A DNA stretch of 21,749 nt from Actinomycetota bacterium (GTDB taxonomy: Bacteria; Actinomycetota; Acidimicrobiia; Acidimicrobiales; SZUA-35), in assembly GCA_027730885.1 (NCBI GenBank), contig JAQCHM010000011.1, positions 1 to 21,749 on the forward strand. Direction: 5' to 3'. Both the position numbers and the translations under genes were made by a program. Below are positions 7,073-13,320 of this stretch, piece by piece (positions within the stretch are counted from its first letter, which is position 1; each line of letters opens with the position of its first letter). The notes beneath the pieces were generated by a model. It saw only the letters and a program-made list of their open reading frames with translations, was not told where the DNA came from and made no database searches.

Positions 7073-8377
7073 TCATCTCGTCGTCCACTGGTCCGCACCG
7101 TCCTCGTCGCCGCGCTCGTCGCTCGTCGGCACCAGATGCACCTGGGTGATCGCCCGTCTGTCGACGCCCGTCACCTCGATCCGCCAATTGGGGATTCGTA
7201 CCGCGTCCCCGGGGACCGATGGGACGTGGCCGAGGCGATCGAGCACGAGCCCGGCCACCGTCGAGTAGTCGCCGTTGGGAACCTCGACACCTATGTCGAC
7301 GAGATCGTGGATCGGGTATCGCCCCGGCACGGTGAGCGATCCGTCGGGATGGTGCTCGGCACCGGCTACATCGTCGTCGGTCTCGTCCCAGATCTCGCCC
7401 ACCAACTCCTCGACGAGATCCTCCATGGCGACGACGCCCTCGGCCCCGCCGTGCTCGTTGACCACGACCGCGAGCTGTGCCCGGTCGACCTGCATGGATC
7501 GCAAGGCGTGCAGCACGGTGAGCGTCTCGGGCAGGAACATCGCGTCGGACGCGAACGTCCGAACCGGCTCGCGGCCGCCGCCGATGAGCTGCCTCAGATG
7601 CACCACGCCGAGCACCTCGTCGAGCCTTTGCCCCACCGCCACCGGCGCACGGGAGAACCCGCTCTCCCTCAATTGCTCCAGCGCCTCGTCGGCCGGCGCG
7701 TCAGCGTCGAGCACCAGCACTTCCCGGCGAGGAACCAGAACCTGTTGAACGGTCCGCGCCGCGATCTCGAACGCCCCGTCGATGATGAGACGCTGCTCGG
7801 GGGTGAAGGTCGGCTGGGTCGCGACCATGTCTCGGAACTCTTCCTCGGTGATCTCGTCACGACCCGCGGCGGGATCGATGCCGAAGATGCGCACCACGAC
7901 ATCGGTCGAGATTGATAGAAGCCAGACCAGCGGTCGGGCCATCGTCGCCACCGCGGCCAGAGGCCGGGCCGCGAGAAGGCCCCACCGCTCCGGTCGCTGC
8001 ATTGCGACGCGCTTGGGAGCCAGCTCACCGAAGACGAGGGTGAAATAGGACAGGATCAGCGTGACCACGATGATCGACACCGGCCCCGCAGCTCCGCCCA
8101 GGAACCCCAGCGGTTCCTCGAGGGGAGCCGACAGCGACACCGCCGCTGCGGCCGAAGCGAGGAATCCGGCGAAGGTGATCCCCACCTGGATCGTCGCGAG
8201 GAGACGCGACGGCTCCCTCGCCAGTCGCGCCAACAACGCACCGGTGCTCGACCGACCGGCAAGCCGCTGCAGCTGCGCCTCCCGCAACGAGATGAGCGCC
8301 ATCTCGGCCCCGGCGAACGCCGCGTTGACCACCAGGAGCACGAAGACCAGGAGCAACTGCGGAACTACGCCACCCAT
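7073..8377 (-). CDS. CNNM-domain/CBS-pair membrane protein (CorC/HlyC family)
   Basis: This 434-residue protein has the standard three-part plan of the hemolysin-C/CorC group, linked to magnesium or cobalt efflux and general ion homeostasis. The N-terminal CNNM (DUF21) domain covers about 1-190 with several membrane segments: VPQLLLVFVLLVVNAAFAGA, a segment around 65-85, one around 95-120 and one around 135-155. FGELAPKRVA matches the conserved proline-containing signature. Two CBS domains cover about 205-330 (VLVPRREVLVLDADAP and VVVNEHGGAEGVVAMEDLVE). A C-terminal CorC_HlyC domain covers about 345-425 (YSTVAGLVLDRLGHVPSVPG). The ATG at 8377 has GAGG six bases upstream. The SDR gene follows immediately. 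The transported ion is not deducible. Confidence 0.9.
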   Translation of the reverse strand: MGGVVPQLLLVFVLLVVNAAFAGAEMALISLREAQLQRLAGRSSTGALLARLAREPSRLLATIQVGITFAGFLASAAAAVSLSAPLEEPLGFLGGAAGPVSIIVVTLILSYFTLVFGELAPKRVAMQRPERWGLLAARPLAAVATMARPLVWLLSISTDVVVRIFGIDPAAGRDEITEEEFRDMVATQPTFTPEQRLIIDGAFEIAARTVQQVLVPRREVLVLDADAPADEALEQLRESGFSRAPVAVGQRLDEVLGVVHLRQLIGGGREPVRTFASDAMFLPETLTVLHALRSMQVDRAQLAVVVNEHGGAEGVVAMEDLVEELVGEIWDETDDDVAGAEHHPDGSLTVPGRYPIHDLVDIGVEVPNGDYSTVAGLVLDRLGHVPSVPGDAVRIPNWRIEVTGVDRRAITQVHLVPTSDERGDEDGADQWTTR

Positions 8378-8406
8378 CGTCGTCCTCGAGCGAGGCTGCC
8401 TGCCAT
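8365..8406 (-). CDS. Possible leaderless 13-residue upstream ORF overlapping the CorC-like start
   Basis: On the minus strand ATG at 8406 lies exactly six bases after TAGGAT and encodes MAGSLARGRRWVA, ending at a TAG at 8365-8367. The frame differs from that of the CorC-like gene, whose ATG (8377) lies inside the small ORF. Ribosomes finishing the small ORF would stop 10 to 12 bases beyond that start, a layout suited to translational coupling. The evidence is positional only. Confidence 0.35.
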   Translation of the reverse strand: MAGSLARGRRWVA

Positions 8407-8412
8407 GTCGGG

Positions 8413-8418
8413 ATCCTA
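8413..8418 (-). promoter_or_regulatory. -10 box for the CorC-like/SDR operon
   Basis: Minus-strand TAGGAT, then CCCGAC, then ATG at 8406. It is the same -10 hexamer and spacing as at the FAD oxidoreductase. If used, the mRNA would begin at the small upstream ORF rather than at the CorC-like ATG. Confidence 0.5.
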
Positions 8419-8435
8419 GGTCACAAACCCGACGC

Positions 8436-8466
8436 TTGATTTCATCCCACGACGCGACGCTATGCT
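8436..8466 (+). promoter_or_regulatory. Possible promoter for the low-complexity envelope protein
   Basis: TTGATT (8436-8441) and TATGCT (8461-8466) are separated by 19 bases, which is longer than ideal. If it is used, the leader would run about 100 bases, from near 8473 to 8573. Confidence 0.3.
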
Positions 8467-8492
8467 GCGGGCCGTACGGGAAACACACACAC

Positions 8493-8519
8493 TCGGCCGG
8501 TTCCCTTTGTGCCGGCCGA
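8493..8519 (+). promoter_or_regulatory. Strong hairpin in the leader of the envelope-protein gene
   Basis: TCGGCCGG (8493-8500) and CCGGCCGA (8512-8519) are exact reverse complements with an 11-base loop. The loop begins TTCCC, which could pair with GGGAA at 8478-8482 to form a pseudoknot. No known riboswitch consensus was recognised. Confidence 0.35.
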
Positions 8520-8573
8520 CAAACCAGATCAGTCGATCCGGGCCAAGACCCGTCGTCGATTGGCGGCGCTCTC

Positions 8574-9137
8574 GTGGAGCCGCCGTCACCCCTTCGCTGG
8601 TTCGTGCCGCCGTTGGTCGCATCAGCGGTGATCAACTTCGCGCTCCTGGTGTCGGCGCTGCTACAGGCCCCACCCTCCTCTTCATCGACCGCTCTGCCCC
8701 GGGCCGCCTCGGCCAAGGTCGGGGCCACCACTTCGGTGCTCGAGCACGGCACCGACCTCGCTGGCTCGACGCCGTCGCTTCGGACAACGACAACCGCGTC
8801 CACGGAGTTGGCCCTCGGGGCCCTGGGGGCCTTCGCCGCCCCGGCGCCCTCGACCGCCGCACCTCAGGCGGCCCCACCTCCACCCACGGCGGCGCCCTCG
8901 ACCTCGTCGACAGAACCGCCGCCCGCGGGCCCCACGACCGCCGCACCGACCACGGAGCCCCAACTCGAGCCCGTGGCGCTCCCCGCCTCCTCGACGGCTC
9001 CCACCACCATCCCCTCCACTCCGACCAGCGGCAACGGTGGCGATGACCGTGAGGACGAACGCGAAGCACGGCGTCAAGCACGCGAAGAGGCTCACGCCGC
9101 TCGCAGGACCAGCACAACGGCCGCAACCGACGGCTGA
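8574..9137 (+). CDS. Membrane-anchored Ala/Pro/Thr/Ser-rich protein, function unknown
   Basis: I do not recognise a family. From the GTG at 8574 the frame gives 187 residues. A hydrophobic segment (WFVPPLVASAVINFALLV, about 9-27) acts as an anchor or uncleaved signal. It is followed by about 120 residues of low-complexity Ala/Pro/Thr/Ser sequence, such as TAAPTTEPQLEP, and then a short charged tail, DDREDEREARRQAREEAHAA. This plan is typical of actinobacterial cell-wall-spanning proteins whose extended part crosses the peptidoglycan. The frame is open far upstream, but that portion has no protein-like character and is antisense to the CorC-like gene. No good Shine-Dalgarno precedes the GTG, so the start is uncertain. 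The strong composition bias also means the gene could be partly spurious. Confidence 0.5.
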   Translation: MEPPSPLRWFVPPLVASAVINFALLVSALLQAPPSSSSTALPRAASAKVGATTSVLEHGTDLAGSTPSLRTTTTASTELALGALGAFAAPAPSTAAPQAAPPPPTAAPSTSSTEPPPAGPTTAAPTTEPQLEPVALPASSTAPTTIPSTPTSGNGGDDREDEREARRQAREEAHAARRTSTTAATDG

Positions 9138-9175
9138 CCCCCGCCCGGCGGCCACAAGCCCCAAACCCGGCGCCA

Positions 9176-9285
9176 CGATTCTGCAAGACCGACCCCCCGC
9201 ACCTCGGTTCTGCAAGACCCAAGCCACCGCCCGGGGGCTGCAGTCTTGCAGAACGGGGCTGGAGTGGCGATGGCTTGCAGAATCG
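9176..9285. repeat. Symmetric nested inverted repeat (four TTCTGCAAG arms)
   Basis: The outer arms CGATTCTGCAAG (9176-9187) and CTTGCAGAATCG (9274-9285) are exact reverse complements. So are the inner arms GTTCTGCAAGAC (9207-9218) and GTCTTGCAGAAC (9243-9254). Both pairs share one dyad centre at 9230.5, and the core repeats are spaced 29 bp on each side. The intervening 19-base spacers are not complementary. It fills most of the 200-base gap between two plus-strand genes; the rest of that gap shows nothing else I can name. Confidence 0.8.
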
Positions 9286-9337
9286 GTGGTCGTTCTCGGG
9301 GCGCCGCAACTCAGGCCGAACGTGATTTGATAAGAGC

Positions 9338-9667
9338 ATGACCGTCGTCAAGATCAACGCACTGCAGATCCCGCCTCAGGCCGGCGACGAGATCGTCGCC
9401 CGGTTCACCGCACGGATGTCGAGCCTGGCCGATGTGCCGGGGTTCGAGGGCTTCGAACTGCTCCGGCCCACGGCCGAGAGCGAGACCCGCTGGTTCGTCT
9501 ACACCCGCTGGGTCGATCAGGCATCGTACGAGGCTTGGCGAGACGGCGACGGGGCACGGAACAGCCATGCACAGCAGGCCGGCCGGCCGCCGGCGGCGCC
9601 GGTGAGCATGGGGGCGACCCTCCTGGAGTTCGAGGTCGAGGTGGCCGCCGGGCCGAGCGGCGTCTGA
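9338..9667 (+). CDS. MhuD-like heme-degrading monooxygenase (ABM/IsdG superfamily)
   Basis: This 109-residue protein belongs to the antibiotic biosynthesis monooxygenase fold, a dimeric ferredoxin-like barrel. It matches, from memory, the Mycobacterium tuberculosis heme oxygenase MhuD closely at both ends: VVKINA at residues 3-8 with the key Asn7, GFEGFELLRP at about 36-44, Trp67 in YEAW, the axial-ligand candidate His77 in NSHAQQ, and TLLEFEVEV at the C-terminus. MhuD opens the heme ring, releasing iron and mycobilin. Asn7, Trp67 and His77 correspond to the MhuD Asn7/Trp66/His75 set, so heme cleavage is a credible activity. It seems to be a single-gene unit, followed after 15 bases by the convergent channel gene, with no heme-transport gene nearby. 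The bases before ATG at 9338 (TTTGAT, then AAGAGC) are an imperfect version of the leaderless pattern. Confidence 0.8.
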   Translation: MTVVKINALQIPPQAGDEIVARFTARMSSLADVPGFEGFELLRPTAESETRWFVYTRWVDQASYEAWRDGDGARNSHAQQAGRPPAAPVSMGATLLEFEVEVAAGPSGV

Positions 9668-9682
9668 CGTCCATCGCCTGTT

Positions 9683-10783
9683 TCAGACTTGGGCTCGGAG
9701 ATCGGCCAGCTCCGCAGCCGATCCGAGGGCGATGATGACCTCGCCCGCCATCAGCGTCGTTCGCTGCGAAGGGTTGGTGTGATAGCTCCCGTTGTCGCCT
9801 CGAATGGCGATGATCAACGGGCGCTTGCCGCTGGGCGAGGTGAGCTCGGTCAGGGGACGACCGATCATGGGTGAGTCCGGACGCACGCGCACCGCGTGCA
9901 CTGCGACGTCGTGGCTCTCGTCATGGAGGACCTCGTCAATGAACTCCGCTACAAGGGGCTGGAGTGCGAGGGCCGCCATATGCGAGCCTCCGATTTCGTG
10001 CGGGTTCACGACTCGGCTGGCGCCGGCTTGGAGGAACTTGCGCTCGTTTCCCTGGTCGACGGTTCGCGCGACGATGAACAGCTCCGGGCGCATCGCTCGT
10101 GCACTGAGCGTCACGAACAGGTTGTCGGCGTCGGTGCTCAACGCGGCGATCAACGTGTCGGCCCGCTCGATGCCTGCCGACCTCAGCACGTGATCGTCGG
10201 TCGCATCACCGACAACGACGGCGTGAGTCGACAGATCGTGCTGCGGTTGCCGATCGATCACCACGAGATCCCGCCCCGCCCGGTCGACGTAGTGGGCGAC
10301 GGCATGACCCATGCGCCCCCACCCCGCGATGATCACGTGACCCTCGAGCTGCTCGATGTTCCGCAGCATCCGACGCCTCCTCACCTCTTCGTTGAGACTT
10401 CCTTCGATCAGACTGTCGACCAGGACGCCGAAGGTGTACAGCACGGTTCCGACGCCTGACACCAGCAACACCATCGTCAGGGTGCGGTAGGCCGTCGCTG
10501 CACCTTCGGGCTTGCCGACCTCGAGATACCCGACCGTCGTGATGGTGATCACCGTCTGGTACAGCGCGTCGAACAGACCGACCCCGAGGACCCAATACCC
10601 GATCGTGCCCAGGGGCACGATGAACGCGACCGCTCCCACTCCCAGCGCGACGCGCCCCCACGGATCGCGCTCTCGACGCTGTCGCCACCTTGCGCCCCGT
10701 CGAGCTCGTCGATGAGCGAGGCTGATCACGACCGGATAATCGGGATCGGAGACGGCATGATGGGACCTTTCATGTTCGGACAT
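9683..10783 (-). CDS. Two-TM potassium channel with RCK (TrkA-N/TrkA-C) domain, variant filter
   Basis: This 366-residue ligand-gated-type K+ channel subunit follows the MthK plan. TM1 is at about 44-64 (VALGVGAVAFIVPLGTIGYW), a pore helix and filter at about 71-88, and TM2 at about 98-125. A cytosolic RCK domain starts with GHVIIAGWGRMGH at about 148-160 (the GxGxxG nucleotide site), and a TrkA-C domain covers about 275-365. The filter reads TVGYLE (83-88) rather than the usual TVGYGD, so the third filter glycine is replaced by leucine. The N-terminus is long and basic. The ATG at 10783 gives MSEHERSHH; a GTG at 10825 in the same frame is possible but overlaps the divergent gene's promoter. 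The C-terminus converges on the heme monooxygenase gene. Confidence 0.85.
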   Translation of the reverse strand: MSEHERSHHAVSDPDYPVVISLAHRRARRGARWRQRRERDPWGRVALGVGAVAFIVPLGTIGYWVLGVGLFDALYQTVITITTVGYLEVGKPEGAATAYRTLTMVLLVSGVGTVLYTFGVLVDSLIEGSLNEEVRRRRMLRNIEQLEGHVIIAGWGRMGHAVAHYVDRAGRDLVVIDRQPQHDLSTHAVVVGDATDDHVLRSAGIERADTLIAALSTDADNLFVTLSARAMRPELFIVARTVDQGNERKFLQAGASRVVNPHEIGGSHMAALALQPLVAEFIDEVLHDESHDVAVHAVRVRPDSPMIGRPLTELTSPSGKRPLIIAIRGDNGSYHTNPSQRTTLMAGEVIIALGSAAELADLRAQV

Positions 10784-10827
10784 TGTGGCACCAACCGCGC
10801 CAATGCTTGTGCCAAGCTTCGGCACTG

Positions 10828-11550
10828 GTGAGCATTTCGTCGGCAGACCCCCCGATCGCCGGCATCGGCACCCTCAACGAAGGATCGCTGCATCGCGCGC
10901 TCAAGGATCGTTACGCCGAGCCCGGCGATCGGTTCGAGGTGCCGCTGGCCGACTTCGTGATCGACATCGTCCGCCCGCGGTCGGGCCTCGAAGCCGATCT
11001 CCTGATCGAGATTCAGACCGGGTCGTTCGCGGCCATGGGCCGCAAGCTCGACCGCTTGCTCGAGTCCCACCAGATCCTGCTGGTCCACCCGATCGCTGCC
11101 GTCACCCACTTCGAACGCGACGGCCGCAAGGGCCGCCGATCACCGCTCAAGGGCACGGTGTACGACCTCTTCGCCGAGTTGGTCAGCATCCCCACCCTGC
11201 TCGATCACCCCAACCTCGAGATCGACGTCGTGCTCGTCGCCGTCCACAAGGTCCAGGTGGAGGATCCACACGCTCGCCGTGGACGCGGGGGTTACCGGAC
11301 CGTCGACCGGACCCTGCAGGACGTCCTCGACCGGCAGCGGTTCACCGGGCGCGCCGATCTAGCCGCGCTGCTCCCGACCGGACTGCGGGACCCGTTCACC
11401 ACCGCCGACTTGGCGAGACGAGCCGGGATCAGCCGCGACGCGGCCCAGAAGATGGCGTACTGCCTGCGGTCCCTCGACCTGCTGACGGTGGTATCGAGGT
11501 CGAGGGACGGCTACCGCTACCGTCGAGGAGCTACGCCGGCAACTCGATGA
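10828..11550 (+). CDS. Unknown protein: nuclease-like N-terminal half, C-terminal winged helix
   Basis: This 240-residue protein has no named function that I can give; similar uncharacterised proteins occur in Actinobacteria and Chloroflexi. The N-terminal half reads IGTLNEGSLHRALKDRY, then DFVIDIVRPR and DLLIEIQTGSFAAMGRKLDR. The Asp/Glu-x-Gln arrangement followed by a basic helix recalls PD-(D/E)xK nuclease-like folds, though Gln replaces the usual Lys. The middle (about 110-165) is unremarkable. The C-terminal 60 residues, including FTTADLARRAGISRDAAQKM, form a likely winged helix. The GTG at 10828 is chosen by position; a TTG at 10783 is possible. It is divergent from the channel gene with 44 bases between starts. 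That gap contains GGCAC/GTGCC inverted repeats. It overlaps the next pseudogene tail to tail by 20 bases. Confidence 0.6.
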   Translation: MSISSADPPIAGIGTLNEGSLHRALKDRYAEPGDRFEVPLADFVIDIVRPRSGLEADLLIEIQTGSFAAMGRKLDRLLESHQILLVHPIAAVTHFERDGRKGRRSPLKGTVYDLFAELVSIPTLLDHPNLEIDVVLVAVHKVQVEDPHARRGRGGYRTVDRTLQDVLDRQRFTGRADLAALLPTGLRDPFTTADLARRAGISRDAAQKMAYCLRSLDLLTVVSRSRDGYRYRRGATPATR

Positions 11551-12259
11551 TCGTCACGATGCCGGTGCTGCCATCGACTTCGATCAACGCTCCGTCGGGG
11601 ATCCGCTTGGTGGCGTCGGTGGCCGACACGACACAAGGAATTCCCAACTCGCGGCTGACGATGATGGCGTGGCTGAGCGGTGCTCCGACGTCGACCACCA
11701 CCCCGGCAGCGGGAACGAAGAGCGGCGTCCAGGAGGGATCGGTGATGGGAGCGACGAGGATGTCGCCCGGCGCGAGTGCGGTGGGGCCGTGGGAACTGGT
11801 GACAACGCGAGCGATGCCTCGGGCGATGCCGGGGCATCCGCCTACGCCCTGGAGTACTTCGCCCTCGGTGACGGTGACGATGGGTATTGAGTCGCGACAC
11901 GGATAGTCGTCGACGTGGCCGGGGTTGGCCACGAAGAGGAATGGCTCCTGCAACTCGAGGTACTGGTTGTATAGCTCCTCGCGTTGTTCGAGGAGCGGGG
12001 TGAGCGGCGCCGGGTCGTCCAGGAAGGCGATCAGCTCGGTCCGGGTGAGCATGCCGTAGGAATTCGCACGGGGGAACGTGCCGGCGGCAACGCAACGTCG
12101 ACCGAGTTCCTGGAGGGGCATGCGCATCTCCTGGATGAGCTTCACGCAGTTGGTTTTGGTGCGCTCCCGGCCGGGCATGAACACGGTGGCCGAGTGGAGC
12201 GCGGCCTGGAACTGGCCCTGAGCCTCGGGGTCGGCGGCCAGCATCGCGGTGATCTCGGC

Positions 12260-12262
12260 TCA
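12260..12262 (-). other. In-frame TGA inside the PEP-utilising-enzyme-like gene
   Basis: The reading is EREAL, stop, AEITAML; both flanks continue the same domain in the same frame. The residue is in a linker, not an active site. Confidence 0.85.
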
Positions 12263-13042
12263 CAACGCCTCTCGCTCGGCGGCGCGTGCCGCGTTGTTGG
12301 GAGAGGGAGCCGAGGACTCGGGCGACAGGCGCATCCGATCGATGGCGGCGAGGGCCAGGTTGGGGTGGGTCTCCCAGGTCGGCGAACGGGTCTCCCATTC
12401 GTTGGGGCCGCGGCTGCCGTAGTGATAGAGGAATTCGTCGAAGGCGGCGACGAACGCCTTGACGTCGTCGGATCCGTCGGCCCGCAGCCGGGCATCGAGA
12501 TCGTCGTTCCCGCCGTCGAAGATCGAGGTGAGCGACGGCGAAGCGGCGACAAGGCGCCCCAGTTTCCACATCTCCATCGACGGAGCGGCCGACTCGACGT
12601 CACCCAAACCGGCGATGAGTTTCAGCGGGGCGGTTGGCAGGCCGACCGCGTTGCACACCGCGGTGATGATGCCGATGGGCAGGGTAGCGAGGAAAGAGAT
12701 GAAGATGTGCTCTTCGAACAGCGTCTCGAAGTGGGCGTCGGCCAAGCCGAGCGAGTACTCGACCAGTTCGCGGTCGGTCATGCCGGAGAGGTCGGGCCGA
12801 GCGGCCCGGAGGCCGTTGACCAGTTCCTCGTGACGAAGGGCGTCGGGCAGGTTCGGAGTGGTGAGGGCCCAACCGAACGTCTGACCGATCTTCTCGGTCA
12901 GGTCGGGTCGGTCAAACCCGGGCTTGACCACGAACTCGGGGACGCCGGGGGAATCACCGAAGAAGGCTGCGTCGATGTCGGCTGCCGTCATGCCCGGCGC
13001 CCGGTGACCGAGCATGCGCAAGGCGCTTGCGTTCAGATAGGC

Positions 13043-13045
13043 TTA
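13043..13045 (-). other. In-frame TAA inside the PEP-utilising-enzyme-like gene
   Basis: The reading is FLGVTNG, stop, AYLNASALRML. A single base change from TAC or TAT would restore tyrosine, which fits my recollection of homologues. Confidence 0.8.
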
Positions 13046-13291
13046 GCCGTTGGTGACACCGAGGAACACGCATTGATCGGCCGGTAACTCCGTGCGATCC
13101 ATGACTCCGATGCGGTAGTACGCCTCCCGGAACCCGATCTCGCTGCCGCCGAGTCCGTTCTCGTTCTGGAAGTAGCTGAACGAGACAGGGGCCACAGGAT
13201 CGGGGAAAACCTCACCGACGTTCGCTCGGGTGTAGAAGTCGAATTCAACGCTGAGGTCGGTCTCGACCATCCATTTGTCAACCATGGCGGC

Positions 13292-13320
13292 ACGGTAGCG
13301 TCTGACGTGACGTTCGTCAC
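13292..13320 (-). promoter_or_regulatory. Leaderless promoter plus dyad operator of the PEP-like gene
   Basis: Minus-strand TACCGT (13297-13292) is followed by GCCGCC and ATG at 13285. Just upstream, GTGACG-TT-CGTCAC (13307-13320) is a 6+6 inverted repeat placed over the spacer and -35 region. It overlaps the TGA stop of the L,D-transpeptidase frame at 13317-13319. Confidence 0.5.

Larger units (their letters stand above)
11531..13285 (-). pseudogene. PEP-utilising-enzyme-like protein, interrupted by two in-frame stops
   Basis: Read through its stops, this is one continuous 584-codon frame with the full length and order of a PEP-utilising-enzyme family common in Actinobacteria. The N-terminus has TRANVGEVFPDPVAP, the middle YLNASALRMLGHRAPG and then GRERTKTNCVKLIQEMRM. 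The C-terminal phosphohistidine 'mobile' domain has GDILVAPITDPSWTPLF and LSHAIIVSRELGIPCV, with the expected catalytic His at virtual residue 539. A TAA (13043-13045) sits where relatives have an aromatic residue before AYLN. A TGA (12260-12262) lies in a variable linker. Without readthrough it could give at most fragments of 80, 253 and 237 residues (13043-13285, 12260-13021, 11531-12244). There are no frameshifts, so decay is recent or the stops are read through or erroneous. A leaderless promoter lies at 13292-13297. Confidence 0.75.

Noticed and set aside
12219..12262. Possible selenocysteine site: TGA at 12262 with TGAGCC pairing to GGCTCA 32 bases later
   Set aside because: The stem begins at the TGA, the apical part does not resemble a bacterial SECIS, and the position is a linker where no Cys or Sec is expected.
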